The notes beneath the pieces are model-generated. The model was not told the origin of the DNA. It did no database searches and saw nothing but the letters and a program-made list of their open reading frames with translations. A stretch of 60,000 nt of DNA from Antedon mediterranea (lineage: Eukaryota; Echinodermata; Crinoidea; Comatulida; Antedonidae), in contig NC_092671.1 of NCBI RefSeq assembly GCF_964355755.1, positions 13,498,501 to 13,558,500 on the forward strand. Reading direction: 5' to 3'. A program made the position numbers and the translations under genes. This document shows positions 25,051 through 37,500 of the stretch, one piece after another. The first letter of the stretch is position 1, and the number at the start of each line of letters is the position of its first letter.

Positions 25051-26620
25051 TTTAAAGTGTAATTAGAATTCGATACTTAAAAATCATAGTAATCGTCCAC
25101 CTGTAAAACGTACATCAATATAGACAATCTACAGCTTGCAGGTATCGCAAATAGCTATAGTTCCTTACTTGAGATAAATCAAAAATATTGTATCTGTAAT
25201 ATTTAAGTTGAAATAAGTAATTATCACATCACAAAAACATATTAGATAAGAGCAAGTGGGATTCTTTAGTTCCTTAAAATATCATTTAATGATGTAGAGA
25301 CCATGTTATTATATGAAAATTGGATTCTACAAAACTGAAAATGTTTTTAAACTTGTGACCAATTTTAGAGATAAAAGTCCGATGAAAGAATAGAAAAATA
25401 CATCTCTTGATTTACGCACAGTGCTATCTATCGCCAGCAGTATTGACAATAATTGGGAATTTATTTTCATCCATAGAACAATTAAGACACTCATAATTAC
25501 AACATGTACCTAAACCTACAAGCTACTTGCCCTAGTGTAACAAGAAGTACGGTATCTTTAAAAGCTTGCACTGTGCAGTATGTCGGCTACATATTGAAGG
25601 CACTCTAAGATTTGTAATCTAAAAATAAACCACTCAGGTACAGGCATGAATTTTAAATATAATATTTGGTTAATTGTACATAAATCAAATATTTGAAACA
25701 GAAATCAAATACAAAATTTGGCAAAATTCTTCCATAAAAACCATGATAATGATAACCATGATTTTTTTCAGTAGTTAGGTAGTTAACCTAATGTAATAAC
25801 ATGTCTGGTGACTCCCTAGACGGTGAAAAAAGATGGTGGATATACAGTGGATAATTTTTGCTATAGCATGAAAATAAAAATCTGAAGTTGAATAAAAATA
25901 TCAGAAATGTAATATTTAAGTTATATTACCTATATTTAGTCATCTGATAACATTTTTTACCATGCCGTTTATTTTTCATAGCTTTTTAAAACGCCTCTCT
26001 ATTTACAAAATTTGTGTACAAAAGAATAGAGATTTTACTGTGTAATTTGAACTATCCCCCCCACTGATTAGAAAGTGCTTATTTTCAACAAGCTCGTGTA
26101 ACCCAAATAAAATCCCAAAAATTATGAAACATAGGGGAAACTATAGATCGATAATTATTGGAATGTATGATCAATAGAAATTTTTTGCCCGCACCTGGCC
26201 TTTAAGGTAAATGAAACATGCAGCACTGTCACTCTTTAAATGTTACTCAATAATATCTGATCTAATAATTACAACATATTAGTTTATTGATTTTATTCAT
26301 AAATGCAAGACATCTGATTTAATATTAAAATCTCAGTGCATTGACCAATGGAATCTTTTTTGAAACCATCTTCTTTTACATATGCAATTAATTTTGTTGT
26401 TTTTTCTCTTTCAATATTTTTAAAGAGTATACAGCAACAGTGCATCACTAGGGCAACAGACATGTCTGATTCCACTTTCTAAATTGCTTTTTATCAGATA
26501 TCACCCTTTGTTACTTTATTTTATAAATAATTGATTGCTTTTGTCAAGTAATGTCTGGCATATCAGACATTTGTAAATAAAGGTGTTTACCTTTATGTGT
26601 TGTACAGATTATTTCTAGTA
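25051..26620 (+). other. Probable 3' UTR of the CERS1-like gene
   Basis: The sequence after the stop has no open frame. AATAAA occurs at 25624-25629 and again at 26576-26581. The second copy is followed within 30 bases by a G/T-rich stretch (ggtgtttacctttatgtgtt), which makes it the better polyadenylation candidate. The true end needs transcript data. Confidence 0.45.
26576..26581 (+). terminator. Candidate polyadenylation signal AATAAA
   Basis: This is a canonical hexamer followed by a G/T-rich element and 'tgttgtacag'. It is the best-formed signal seen in the 2 kb after the CERS1-like stop. Other AATAAA motifs are common in this AT-rich DNA. Confidence 0.4.
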
Positions 26621-28954
26621 TTGATTTTTAAAACATTGTGTAATGTTACTGACAATTTTGGTTTGTTTAAAGGAGGTGATTCAAAGTATTCGTAATGATT
26701 TTAAACAAATGAACCTGATGGTTTTGAGACCAAAATTTTATAATTATTAGTTGTGTTGCATTCTGAATGAACATTTGATCAATTTATTCTGACCGAACAT
26801 GTTAATACTTAGTTTAGTGTTTTGTCTTGCATAGCTTTTTTCAAATAGCTCTGTAATAATTTAATTCTGTATATATCGTCCAATTATTCATTCATAGATT
26901 AAGAAATGTTGATATTTTTTTAACATAATTTACTGTGATTTTATTGAAAAGATACGAATTGCTACTAATGATGCTAGCGCCCTCTATTGATTTAGCTGGA
27001 GTTATGCGGATGATACAAATTAGCTAAATTTATCTGATTGATCATTGATCCAGTATTAAAAACAGGAACCATATACCACAAGTGGCATTGTGTAAACTGC
27101 ACACTAGTTCTTGTTTTTGTGCAACTATAATTATCTTTGTAATAATTAATTAATACATTTTTACATAATACAATGATTTGATATCAAAATTGAAGCAACA
27201 TTCAACAAATAAGACATTCATCTGTCTTTTGTTTCATGTACGGTAATTTTAGTTTTGCTAAATATTGATGGTTCATGAATTGCCTACAATTTATATCGGA
27301 TTTCTTTATTTTGTCCTGATATTAATTCACAATAAATTTTCAGCACATTATAAAACATGCATTATTATGAATGGTCACAATTGATTATAATTATATAATT
27401 AGCTATTTTTCACAACTTTTTCTCTCTAGTTTTTATGTATAACAAACTGGTTCACGATAAGATAAGACAATCTTTTTTTCGCAGTTGATTTTAAGTATAT
27501 AAGTAATTCATTATCTCTTATAGTGCATACTGTTTAACAATAGTGAAGAATGATATTTCATAATGGTCGGTGTTGTGAGGAAACTTTGTAGGCTGAAAGA
27601 TACTCTGGGTTGATTTTGCATACAAGAAAGTAATTTATGCATTTAATATTCTGTTTAAACACTTTTTTATCAAGAATAATAATCTCTTTTCAATTTAATG
27701 CTTTATTAAGGTGACCATTCTCTTTATAAAAGATATAACAAGGAAAATTAAATAACTGTTTGAACATTCTGCAATATATTATTTATTTTTTTAAATGGTA
27801 GTAGAATTAATGAATAATTTGAACTATTCTCATAGATTTTTATTAAATCCATTTTTATTGTAATATAAAATCTCTATGCATGATATATGTTATGTTATCA
27901 GTATTACATAGTTTGCATGTATTCGCTTTTTGATATTTGTTAATTATATTTTAATGTGTTAGTAAGAAGAAATCTAAATGCTAGGCTTTTTTAATTTACT
28001 GTTTTTATTTCTTCGGTGATCTCTTGCCATCTTTAGTTTGCAATGATTAAGTTGTAATTGCTTTATCAATTGAATACAATGTTTAAATAATCAATTTTTC
28101 CTTGTAATATCAATGACCAAATAAAAATGCTGAATTTTTATTTTTATTTACTATGTTTAGATGACAATATTTCTTGGTTTGTATTGTAATTTGAATCTAA
28201 AATAATAAGATTCAATGTATATATATATATGTTAATGAATGTTTATTTTCCTTGATGATTTTCTATCAAAATAGAGAACACTGTACTGTACTTCATAAAG
28301 TAAAATCAAATATTGCAGTATAATGACGGGCATGGGGGTTAGAAGCTTGCCATAACATCATAATACAGTTAGGACACCCTTAGGACCCCCTAAAGGTACA
28401 ATTTCCTGAGAAACGAAAGAGGGACAAATTTGTTAAGACTATGGCCAACCTCTATTTAGGGGACACTCCTATTTATGGAACACTTTGTTTAGTAATAATT
28501 GTGTCACCTTAATAAGGGATGTTCTGTGGTAGTATTCTGCAATTTGTAGTAATTGGTTAAATAAAGCATTCATTCTTGTTAAAAGATTGCATGATTTTTT
28601 ACTGTATCAATTGAAACAAAGATTGATTAAATTTAATTAGTTTGATGAGTTAATGAATAAGATGCTTGTGCAAAATGTAGTGATTTCTACTGTATCCATG
28701 GTGATAAACACCAGCAATGAGGATATTGTAGAAATAATTAAATGATGAGTCTATTATTATCTAATTAGATATGTCTATGATATTTGGTGATTTACTGTTT
28801 TTTTTTACTCCATGGATGGAATAGAATTATTTGCAATATTAAAACTAATTAGTTATGCATTTGTGAACTGGCTGTGAGCAAAATAAATAAATGTTGTATG
28901 ATATTTCAGTTATTGTCTAATTTTCTCCATGAACATACAATATTTTTGTAGAAA
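26621..28954. other. Intergenic DNA between the convergent genes (left part)
   Basis: The DNA is AT-rich without gene signatures, apart from a repeat copy at 28365-28525. Confidence 0.6.
28365..28525. repeat. Copy of the dispersed 'ggacac' repeat
   Basis: The copy contains 'ttaggaccccctaaaggtac' and 'tctatttaggggacactcct' followed by 'atggaacactttg'. It is one of the better preserved copies of the family seen near 57.9 kb and 0.8 kb. Confidence 0.55.
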
Positions 28955-31215
28955 AGTTCCTGTACATTTTGTACAAAAATTGGCAAATTTCAACCATCAT
29001 GCGCAGAATCATTTAATATGTTATATAGTATATTTGTTGACATAACTGGTTACTATAGGGAAATTTTAGTAACCAATTATGGCAAAAATAGGAAGGTTGA
29101 AATTTGGCCATTTTTCTACAAAATCCCTGTACTATTGTACAGAAAAATGGCCAAATTCCGACCCTTTTATTTTTTGACATAAGTGGTACTATATCATAAT
29201 TAACATGCGCAGAATCATATAATGTGTTCTGCGCATGTTAATTATGATATAGTAACCAATTATGGCGAAAAATAGAAAGGTTGAAATTTGGCCATTTAAA
29301 AAAAAAAAACTTGTACAAGGAAATTTTCGAAAAAGGGCCGAATTTTGACCCTTTTATTATTTGACATAATTGGTATTATATCATAATTGACATGCGCAGA
29401 ATAATATAATGTGTTCTGCGCATGTTAATTATGATATAGTAACCAATTAGGGCGAAAAATAGAAAAGTTGAAATTTGACAATTTTTTAACAAAATCCCTG
29501 TAATTTAGTACAGGGAAATTTTCGAAAAATGGCCGAATTTTGACCCATTTATTATTTGAAATAATTGGTACTTTATCATAATTGACATGCGCAGAATCAT
29601 ATAATGTGTTCTGCGCATGTTAATTATGATATAGTAACCAATTATGGTGGAAAAAAAAGAAAAGTTGAAATTTTGCCATTTTTTAACAAAATCCTTGTAA
29701 TATAGTACTGGGAAATTTTCAAAAAATGGTCAAATTCCGACCCTTTTATTTTTTGACATAATTGGTACTATACCATAATTTACATGCGCAGAATCATATA
29801 ATGTGTTCTGCGCATGTTAATTATGATATACTGTAGTAACAAATTATGGCGAAAAATGAAAGGTTGAAATTTTACCATTTCTTGAAAAAATCTCTACTAT
29901 AGTACAGGGAAATTTTCGAAAAATGGCCAAATTCCGACCCTTTTATTATTTGACATAATTGGTACTCTATCATAATTGACATGCGCAGAATCATATAATG
30001 TGTTCTGCACATGTAAATTATGATATAGTAACCAATAATGGCAAAAAATGAAAGGTTGAAATTTGACCATTTCTTGAAAAAATCTCTGTACTATATAGTA
30101 CAGGGAAATTTTCGAAAAATGGCCGAATTCCGACCCTTTTATTATTTGACATAATTGGTACTATTATCATAATTGACATGCGCAGAATCATATACCAATG
30201 TGTTATGCGCATGTTAATTATGATATAGTAACCAATTATGGTGGAAAAAAGAAAAGATGAAATTTTGCCATTTTTTAACAAAATCCTTGTAATATAGTAC
30301 TGGAAAATTTTCGAAAAATTGTCAAATTCCGACCCTTTTATTTTTTGACATAATTGGTATTATACCATAATTTACATGCACAGACTCATATAATGTGTTC
30401 TGTTAATTATGATATAGTAACCAATTTATGGCGAAAAATAGAAAGGTTGATGTTGGCCATTTTTTAAAAAAAATCCTTGTAATATAGTACAGGGACATTT
30501 TCAAAAAATGGTCAAATTCCGATCCTTTTATTTTTGACATAATTGGTAATATACCATAATTTACATGCGCAGAATCATATAATTTGTTCTGCGCATGTTA
30601 ATTATGATATAGCATGGAAACCTCCATGGATATAGTAACCAATTATGGCGAAAAATAGAAAGGTTGAAATTTGGCCATTTTTCCAAAATTTCCCTGTACT
30701 ATAGTACAGGGAAATTTTCAGAAAATGGCCAAATTCCGACCCTTTTAATTTTTTTTTACATAATTGGTACTATATCATAATCGACATGCGCAGAATCAAA
30801 TAATGTGTTCTGCGTATGTTAATTATAGTAACCAATTATGGCGAAAAATAGAAAGGTTGAAATTTGGACATTTTTTGAAAAAATCCCTGTACAGTGAAAT
30901 TTTTGCTATGAGAAATGTGTGAGAAAGGTGCAGCTTAGGAAAGAATGGAAATTCATGACAGCCAATCTGCTTCTTGTGGAGGACACGTCGACAGGTAACA
31001 GGACATTTTCGAAAAATGGCCGAATTTCGACCCTTTTATTTTTTGACATAATTTGTACTATATAATAATTGATATGCGCAGAATCATATAATGAGTTCTG
31101 CGCATGTTAATTATGATATAGTAACCAATTATGGCAAAAAATAGAATGGTTGAAATTACTACTGTACAGGGAATGTGACACAGAATCACATGATTTGATA
31201 TAGAAACCAGTTATA
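28955..31215. repeat. Tandem satellite of about 196-bp palindromic units
   Basis: The marker 'catgcgcagaatca' or a close variant starts near 29000, 29203, 29391, 29586, 29783, 29980, 30178, 30375, 30564, 30785 and 31073, so the usual period is 188-198 bp. Each unit is an inverted repeat. One half runs from ttctgcgcatgttaattatg through accaattatgg and ggttgaaatttggcc, and the other half is its diverged reverse complement. There are two dyad centres per unit: one at ctgtactatagtacag and one between tgcgcagaa and ttctgcgca. The array is therefore an alternating head-to-head and tail-to-tail series of half-units of about 98 bp. The last units are stretched by insertions near 30605-30640 and 30895-30995. 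No gene is present; open frames here are repeat artefacts. Confidence 0.95.
30895..30995 (+). mobile_element. Non-satellite insert inside the array, possibly a retroelement scrap
   Basis: About 100 bp unlike the satellite interrupt one unit. Read forward, one frame gives CYEKCVRKVQLRKEWKF followed by MTANLLLVEDTSTG. The second part faintly resembles the integrase C-terminal region of BEL/Pao elements. The resemblance is weak and the segment too short to be sure. It could be any captured sequence. Confidence 0.25.
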
Positions 31216-34200
31216 TACAAAATATCCACTTTTTAAAATATGTATTGAGGTAACATGGTAGATCAAATTATGTCACATTATAAAATAGTATAATGTTGAC
31301 GATGGTAAGGCAATATACAGTACTGTGCACATATGCCAATATTAGTGCATATTATAATCCATAAACACTAATAGACAAAATTCTTCACTTAGTCCAAATT
31401 TATTAAAATAGAGAACTGTAAAATTGACATACAATTATGGATGGAAATAGTGAACACACAAATTCTCTCGTTTTTTAGAAACTGCAGTTTACAGTTTATG
31501 AAAAACAAGCATTGTTTTTTTTTAGTTCAGAGATCAAAACTGGTAAATTAATGTATAAAGCTACACTTTTCCTGGCCTTTTTTTTTCTCAATATATCACT
31601 GCTCGATTATACATTAGTTGAGAAACATGTTCAGCTATGACACCAGTATATTAGCACACACCCATACCTAGTCTCAGGAGGCCATGTATATTTATTCTAC
31701 ATTGCATACTTTAAACTTGAATGAAAAATAGCACAAAACCACTCAATTCCAAGCTGTTAACAATATTTTTGGTCTCTTGGACGTAGTACAAATAGCTAAA
31801 CATTAAATTCACCTCCAAAATAGAACATAAATTCTCATTTCTATGATATATTATATGTTCTTATCTAATTAAATAAACACAAAATCGTATTTTAAGAAAA
31901 TAAGTGAACATATTAAAAATTCACAAAGAAAAATAAAATGTCTAGCAATTACAATAAATAAATTTTACTTAATACCACTACTACACCAAAAAATTACTAT
32001 AGTGTATATACATAGTACATTTTTATTTAAAAAATTAAATATTTTACTTCTTTGAATTGATTTCCAATAGACTTTAATCAGCCTCTTTTTGAATCAGTTC
32101 GAACCTCTTTATAATTTTATCCTACTAGAATAGAAATATACTATTTTGTTGTTAGCCCTATACACACTAACTGAAATATACCCTGGTATAACAAATGAGG
32201 TACAATAAGTCACATTTAAATTAACAATGCAAGTTTCAACAACCCCAAGTTGCAAGATGACATTCTATAAAAACTTTTCAGCATTAGCTGTAACCAAGAC
32301 AACCTTGCATGTATTTACCAATTTCTATAAAGTTGACAATTGGTACAGTCGATAGTGTACCTAGTTCTCTGTGCCGACAACATGATCGACCTTGTGATTA
32401 GAAACAATGCATTACATGCTTAGTCGACTGTGCTGCTAGCCACCACATATTGAAAATACTACTTCACATGCACAGATAATCATGGCAATAGAAAATATTT
32501 GAATTATGGAAACGGTTGACTGCCAAAAGCCTCACTAGACAGTTCTGCAGAATGACTTGTGTGGAAACTTTTTTTCATAAACTTGAATACAAAATTACTT
32601 GAAAACAGTAACTGTTGCTCTTTTTCCCTTCTAAAATGAGTTTTTACAGTAACTGAATTAAGGTTTTAGATAATATTTATCTCTGGTATACAGTATTTTT
32701 GGTATAATTCTGCTGTACTTTTACCACATTACAAACATTTCTAAGATTAACCCTGTTGGCATTCACAGTGTTATATTAACATCAATATCATCAATGATAT
32801 TCATTTAGTAGTCAGTTAATTTAGTAGTCAGTTATATCTAAACTCAGTGGTGGCGCCAGCAGGGGGTCTGGGGGGGGGGGGCCAGAGCCCCTGTTGGGGA
32901 GAGCTGCCCCCCCCCCTCGTCGGGGGAGGATTGACCGTGCTTGTCGGGGAAAAAATATGATATTCCCTAACAAAAATAAAACAATAACCTATAGCGTGGT
33001 CCGACAACAATTTTCGGGAACCTATTTTTGCACCCACTAACCCAAGACCTTAGTGATGCGGCTGGCTCCATCACTAGACCCCCTAGACAACCCTATCCGA
33101 TGGATACTAGGTCTTCACGCATCCTCCCCTCCTTCCTCCCCCGGTCGGAGCAAATCCTGGCGCCACCACTGCCTAAGCTTATTATACGCCTTCACCAACT
33201 AAGCTTCATCAACCCCAACAAAATGATATGCACAACACACATTTTATCTAAAACTACGTTCATACAACAAATAACGGTTTAAATTATATTCTAAATAAAC
33301 AAATTCATTTGTAAAACTTGTTTTTAAAGAAATTATTCTTCTTTAATAAACATAATTCAATTATAGAAACCATCAATGAAGCAATTCATAGACAAAATAC
33401 AAACTGACCCAGCTTCACGGGCATAATTTTTAACTGAAACAGGCACTAATAATAAATAAATTATAATAAAATATAACTGTATTACACAATACAGCTTAAA
33501 TGAGAAGTTAAACATTATTAACTAAAAAGGCACTAATTGTAAGAGACAATAACAGGCACTGTTTGGAAATGAAATAAAAAAAATAAATAAAACAGGCACT
33601 AAATAATGACTGAAACAGCACTACTATTAATTGAAAAAAGCACCATAATTTATCAGATGATTTTAATGTATTTACTCTATTTGCAATCTTTTTAATGGCA
33701 AGCGTAAGCTTATTAAAAGTACATTAAACAGGGAGTTTATCAAAACAGAAAAAAAAAACAAAAGCCAATATAAAATAATTGCACTGGCAGTATCTACCAA
33801 GAATTGCAATCAATTGACAACATCATCAACAATTGCAAATACAAACAGTACTAAATAAAAAATATTTTCCTTTCTTTTTTCTACTAAATATACAGAGAAA
33901 CTTGAATACATTAGCACACAGACCTATCTATCCACTCCGTTGAAATTTGTGTACCAAACTCTTATTTATAAAAAAATTCAACTTTAAATTCAATTCAAAA
34001 TTGTGCTTTTAAATGCATTCTAACATTAAATAGTAAAAATCTAACTAATTGTATTTAGTCTGTTATGTCCCACCCTCATCAATATAACTATATCATAATC
34101 ATACTAGATTTGAATTATTAAAACAATAAATTCCAAATTTTGAATTTGATAAATCACCCAGTAGTGAACCAGTTACCTACAGGTCAATAAAAAAGGTGCA

Positions 34201-34503
34201 ACATTAACTAATGGACAATATTGCGAAACCAGGTATAACAAATCTGAAATTATAACTAATATATATAAATTAATTTAACCAGTAATAAAAATCAGTGCAG
34301 CCTACCTAATTACAAAACTAACTAACATAATAAATTAACTGCCGGTAACTGATCCAATTGGTTTTAATTTTAAATCAGTTTTATACATTGATGTAAATAA
34401 TCGCACATACAAACATCACAACTTGATGACGCAACATCACCGATGCTCTCTCAGTGGTAATTATACAATGGCATAGAATTCAAGTACTTTTAACAAGCTA
34501 GGG
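31216..34503. other. Intergenic DNA and probable 3' UTR of the RNA-binding gene
   Basis: Apart from the hAT-like element at 32845-33171, this AT-rich stretch shows no gene. Its right part probably includes the 3' UTR of the minus-strand RNA-binding protein gene. No single polyadenylation signal stands out. Confidence 0.55.
32845..33171. mobile_element. Short hAT-like non-autonomous element (327 bp)
   Basis: The ends CAGTGGTGGCGCCAG and CTGGCGCCACCACTG are exact 15-bp inverted repeats. The flanks tctaaact (32837-32844) and cctaagct (33172-33179) match at 6 of 8 bases, as expected for a decayed 8-bp hAT target duplication. The interior is GC-rich with poly-G and poly-C runs, in sharp contrast to its surroundings, and has no transposase. 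Confidence 0.8.
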
Positions 34504-34597
34504 CTATTTACAATTGCCATAGCGATGCAGTGGATCACTGGAATAGAACTTGAGGTTGTCCAGGTGACTGACGTATGGCGAGTTCAAGCCTCTTGGG
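34504..34597 (-). CDS. Candidate last exon of the RBPMS/MEC-8-like gene
   Basis: A strong acceptor (a run of nine T then CAG) precedes this segment on the minus strand. In the frame that the upstream donor predicts (phase 0), it encodes [20 protein letters not shown] and stops at 34535. In another frame it encodes [20 protein letters not shown], then [10 protein letters not shown], and stops at 34504, which looks more like a genuine protein tail but needs a phase-2 junction. The exon is plausible; its frame is unresolved. Confidence 0.4.
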
Positions 34598-37500
34598 CTG
34601 AAAAAAAAATGTATAATGTTATATAATATACCACATTACGAGATGATCTGGATTTGCAAATACAATCATGCAAGGCACTGTACCAGGTGGGAGGAAGAGA
34701 AAGATCCAAGAAACACTGGAAAGACAACATTGAAGAGTGGACCAAACTGACTCACAATAAGACACTGAGGATTGCGAAGGACAGGGCCACATGGAGGAGA
34801 GTTGTTAAATCCCTGACATCCCCTAAATGGCTAAGAGCAAAGTAAAGTAATTAATATACAGCTATATCCCATATATAAAAAATGTATAATTACTTCTCCC
34901 ATGTTAGCTTTTGCAAATTCCACACGAAGGCCACCTCGATCACTGCTTCGCAACACAGCACCTTGCAGTTGTGCGAAAGCTTGGCTAGCAAAGGCAAAGT
35001 TCTGAAAAGAAAAAAAAGTAAAAAATTAGATACATTTTACTTACTTAAGTTCATGGCATTATTTTTTTTCTGCTCAATTTTGTACCAAAAAATCTGGTCT
35101 TTGAATGTCATATGTCACATATGTTTGCATTCCTTGAGTTTTATATTCAAAATAAAACAAGAAATTCTAAAATAAAATTTTAGGATCAATGAACTTACCT
35201 GAAATTCAACAAACACACACTGAGCACCGTTTTTGTTATGCATACGTAATCGGCTAAAGCCGGGGAGGCTGTTAAAGAATAGATAATTTGCATTAATAGA
35301 CACAAGTAAAAACTGGCAATGTTTGCTGTCAAGTTCATATTACATAGAGACAGGAATATAGAAAAGAGAAGAATAAATATACATATATATATGCAAAGAT
35401 AATAATATATTAAGCCTATTGTTGATTTTTTTTTTTTTCACTTACATTAATATACATACGGTATACATATCTACACAAATATTGTATTGCAAAAGTGATG
35501 TGAAGTGCAATAAGTTAGTAACCAATCTAATGGTTTCCTAGACAGCACATTCTTGCTTATGTCATTTTAGTTGTGCTTTTGTGTTGCTTTCAGTTAACAC
35601 AAATGAAATTAAACCATATTATGTAGTGAATTTGTCAAATATGCCAGATGTTTCCAAGAACGGTTACATACGCATTCCAAAAGAACAAGACGGGTACTTT
35701 TTGGTGATATTTTAGTTAGCAAACTGTGAAGAGTTTTAAGCATGCCACTAATATGAAATGGGTAGAGAAAAAAAGCAGAAATGAAATCGTTTTCAAACAT
35801 CTCAATAATGCTATTTTAATCCAAAATAAAGATGAGATAGTGAGGCAAAACCAGTGATATATTTAAAATGACTTTCGGCCTGATGGTAAAAAAAATACTG
35901 TTACTGCCCTCTATAGGTTAATAATACAATAATAACTGCCTAATACTGTACTCCCTTTATGCCTTACCAGATTGAAATTTAATCTATTTTTATTAAAATT
36001 AATCATAAGAACATTCCAAATTGAATTGTTGTTTATCAGGGTGTTGACTGGGAAGAGGACGATCGATGGAAGAAATTGTTATTTGACTCACCCGCTCATT
36101 AAATCTCTCAGTTCTTGTTCTGTAGTGCTCGTCCCAAGGTTTGCGATAAAGAGGGTGGAGCAGTGCGCAGCCATCGCCGTCATGACCGGGAGGGCAGGCT
36201 GTGGTAGGGGGGTGTGTGGATGGGGGTGTGCAATGGCAGGATGTGTGGGGTGGGGCTGTCAAACCAAAAGAAAAAAAAAGTGATCAGTGTGGCAACAGTT
36301 ACAAACGAGGCAAATAAGAAAAAAAATGTAAACACTCCAGATAATTGAGACGATTAATAAAGCTATACCGAGAGTCAATGAAACTAAACTCGGTTAGAAA
36401 GACAAATAATAAGTACTTGCATGAAATATATTATATATAATTATAATGGTGTTAATTTAGCACAGTCATGGATGATATATCAAGTACAAATAACAACATA
36501 AATATATAATGTTAGTAAATGTTGGTTAAGCATTCAAAAATTAATCATTTCTAAAAGCATACACATCATAATTCCTAGCTTATTATCATGTAAACCTTTA
36601 TATCAAAATATAGGACAAAGGACAAGGTGTGTAACGAAGCAGAGTTTAATTCAGTTATTAGTGGAATTGATGTTTTAATTATGGATAGTGTGATTACATT
36701 AACTCATCACTATGAAACCAACTTAATTTAAGAGTCAAGTTGATTGATGAATAATGCCATGAACCTCATCATCACTATTTTTTGAAAAAAACTGTTCTTT
36801 TGATATGACAAGTTTTTATTCAAGCAACATTTAAGGCAAATGTGAAGGAACTAAAATTAATTATTCCTTTTTTATGATGAGTATAAATGTTTGTTTAAGA
36901 ATTATATATTAACAAACACTATAGAGACGTAACAAACACTATTACTATATAAATATTTATTTTAGTAGTATTTTCAATACTTATTGTCAATTTCATTGTC
37001 ACAACACAGTGTATACAGAATCTAAAAATTCTAAAAATAACAGTGCTACTGAGTAGAGAATTATAATAGCGACAAAACGTTTACAAGACCACAATTAGGC
37101 CTACTGACTGACGGCAGAAAATAAACAAATAAATAAAAAGGTAGATTTTTACAAATTAGAAGTTGTAGTTGTAGCATTTCATAATGAAAAATATATCGAC
37201 AATACCATTGTCTATTTGGGATACCTAATTATTAGTCGCACTGAGTAATTGATTGAAAGCAGCCTATGTAAAAATCTCGCTTTTAAAAAAAGGGAATGCG
37301 AATGCGATACGGATTGTGCTTTCATTTATATGATGCGAATAAGTGCTTTTTTTTGTAATTGGTGATTCAATGTTCATTGTGCGGTGCCAATATTGTTGCA
37401 GCAATGACGTGACTACCGATACTGATGGTGACAATGAGTGTAATTTGTCGTTGTTTGTAACAAAGGAGAGCGATATTGTGACATAAAAAGTGACAACACA

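Noticed and set aside
30018-30281. 87-codon minus-strand open frame
   Set aside because: It lies entirely within the palindromic satellite and reflects repeat sequence.
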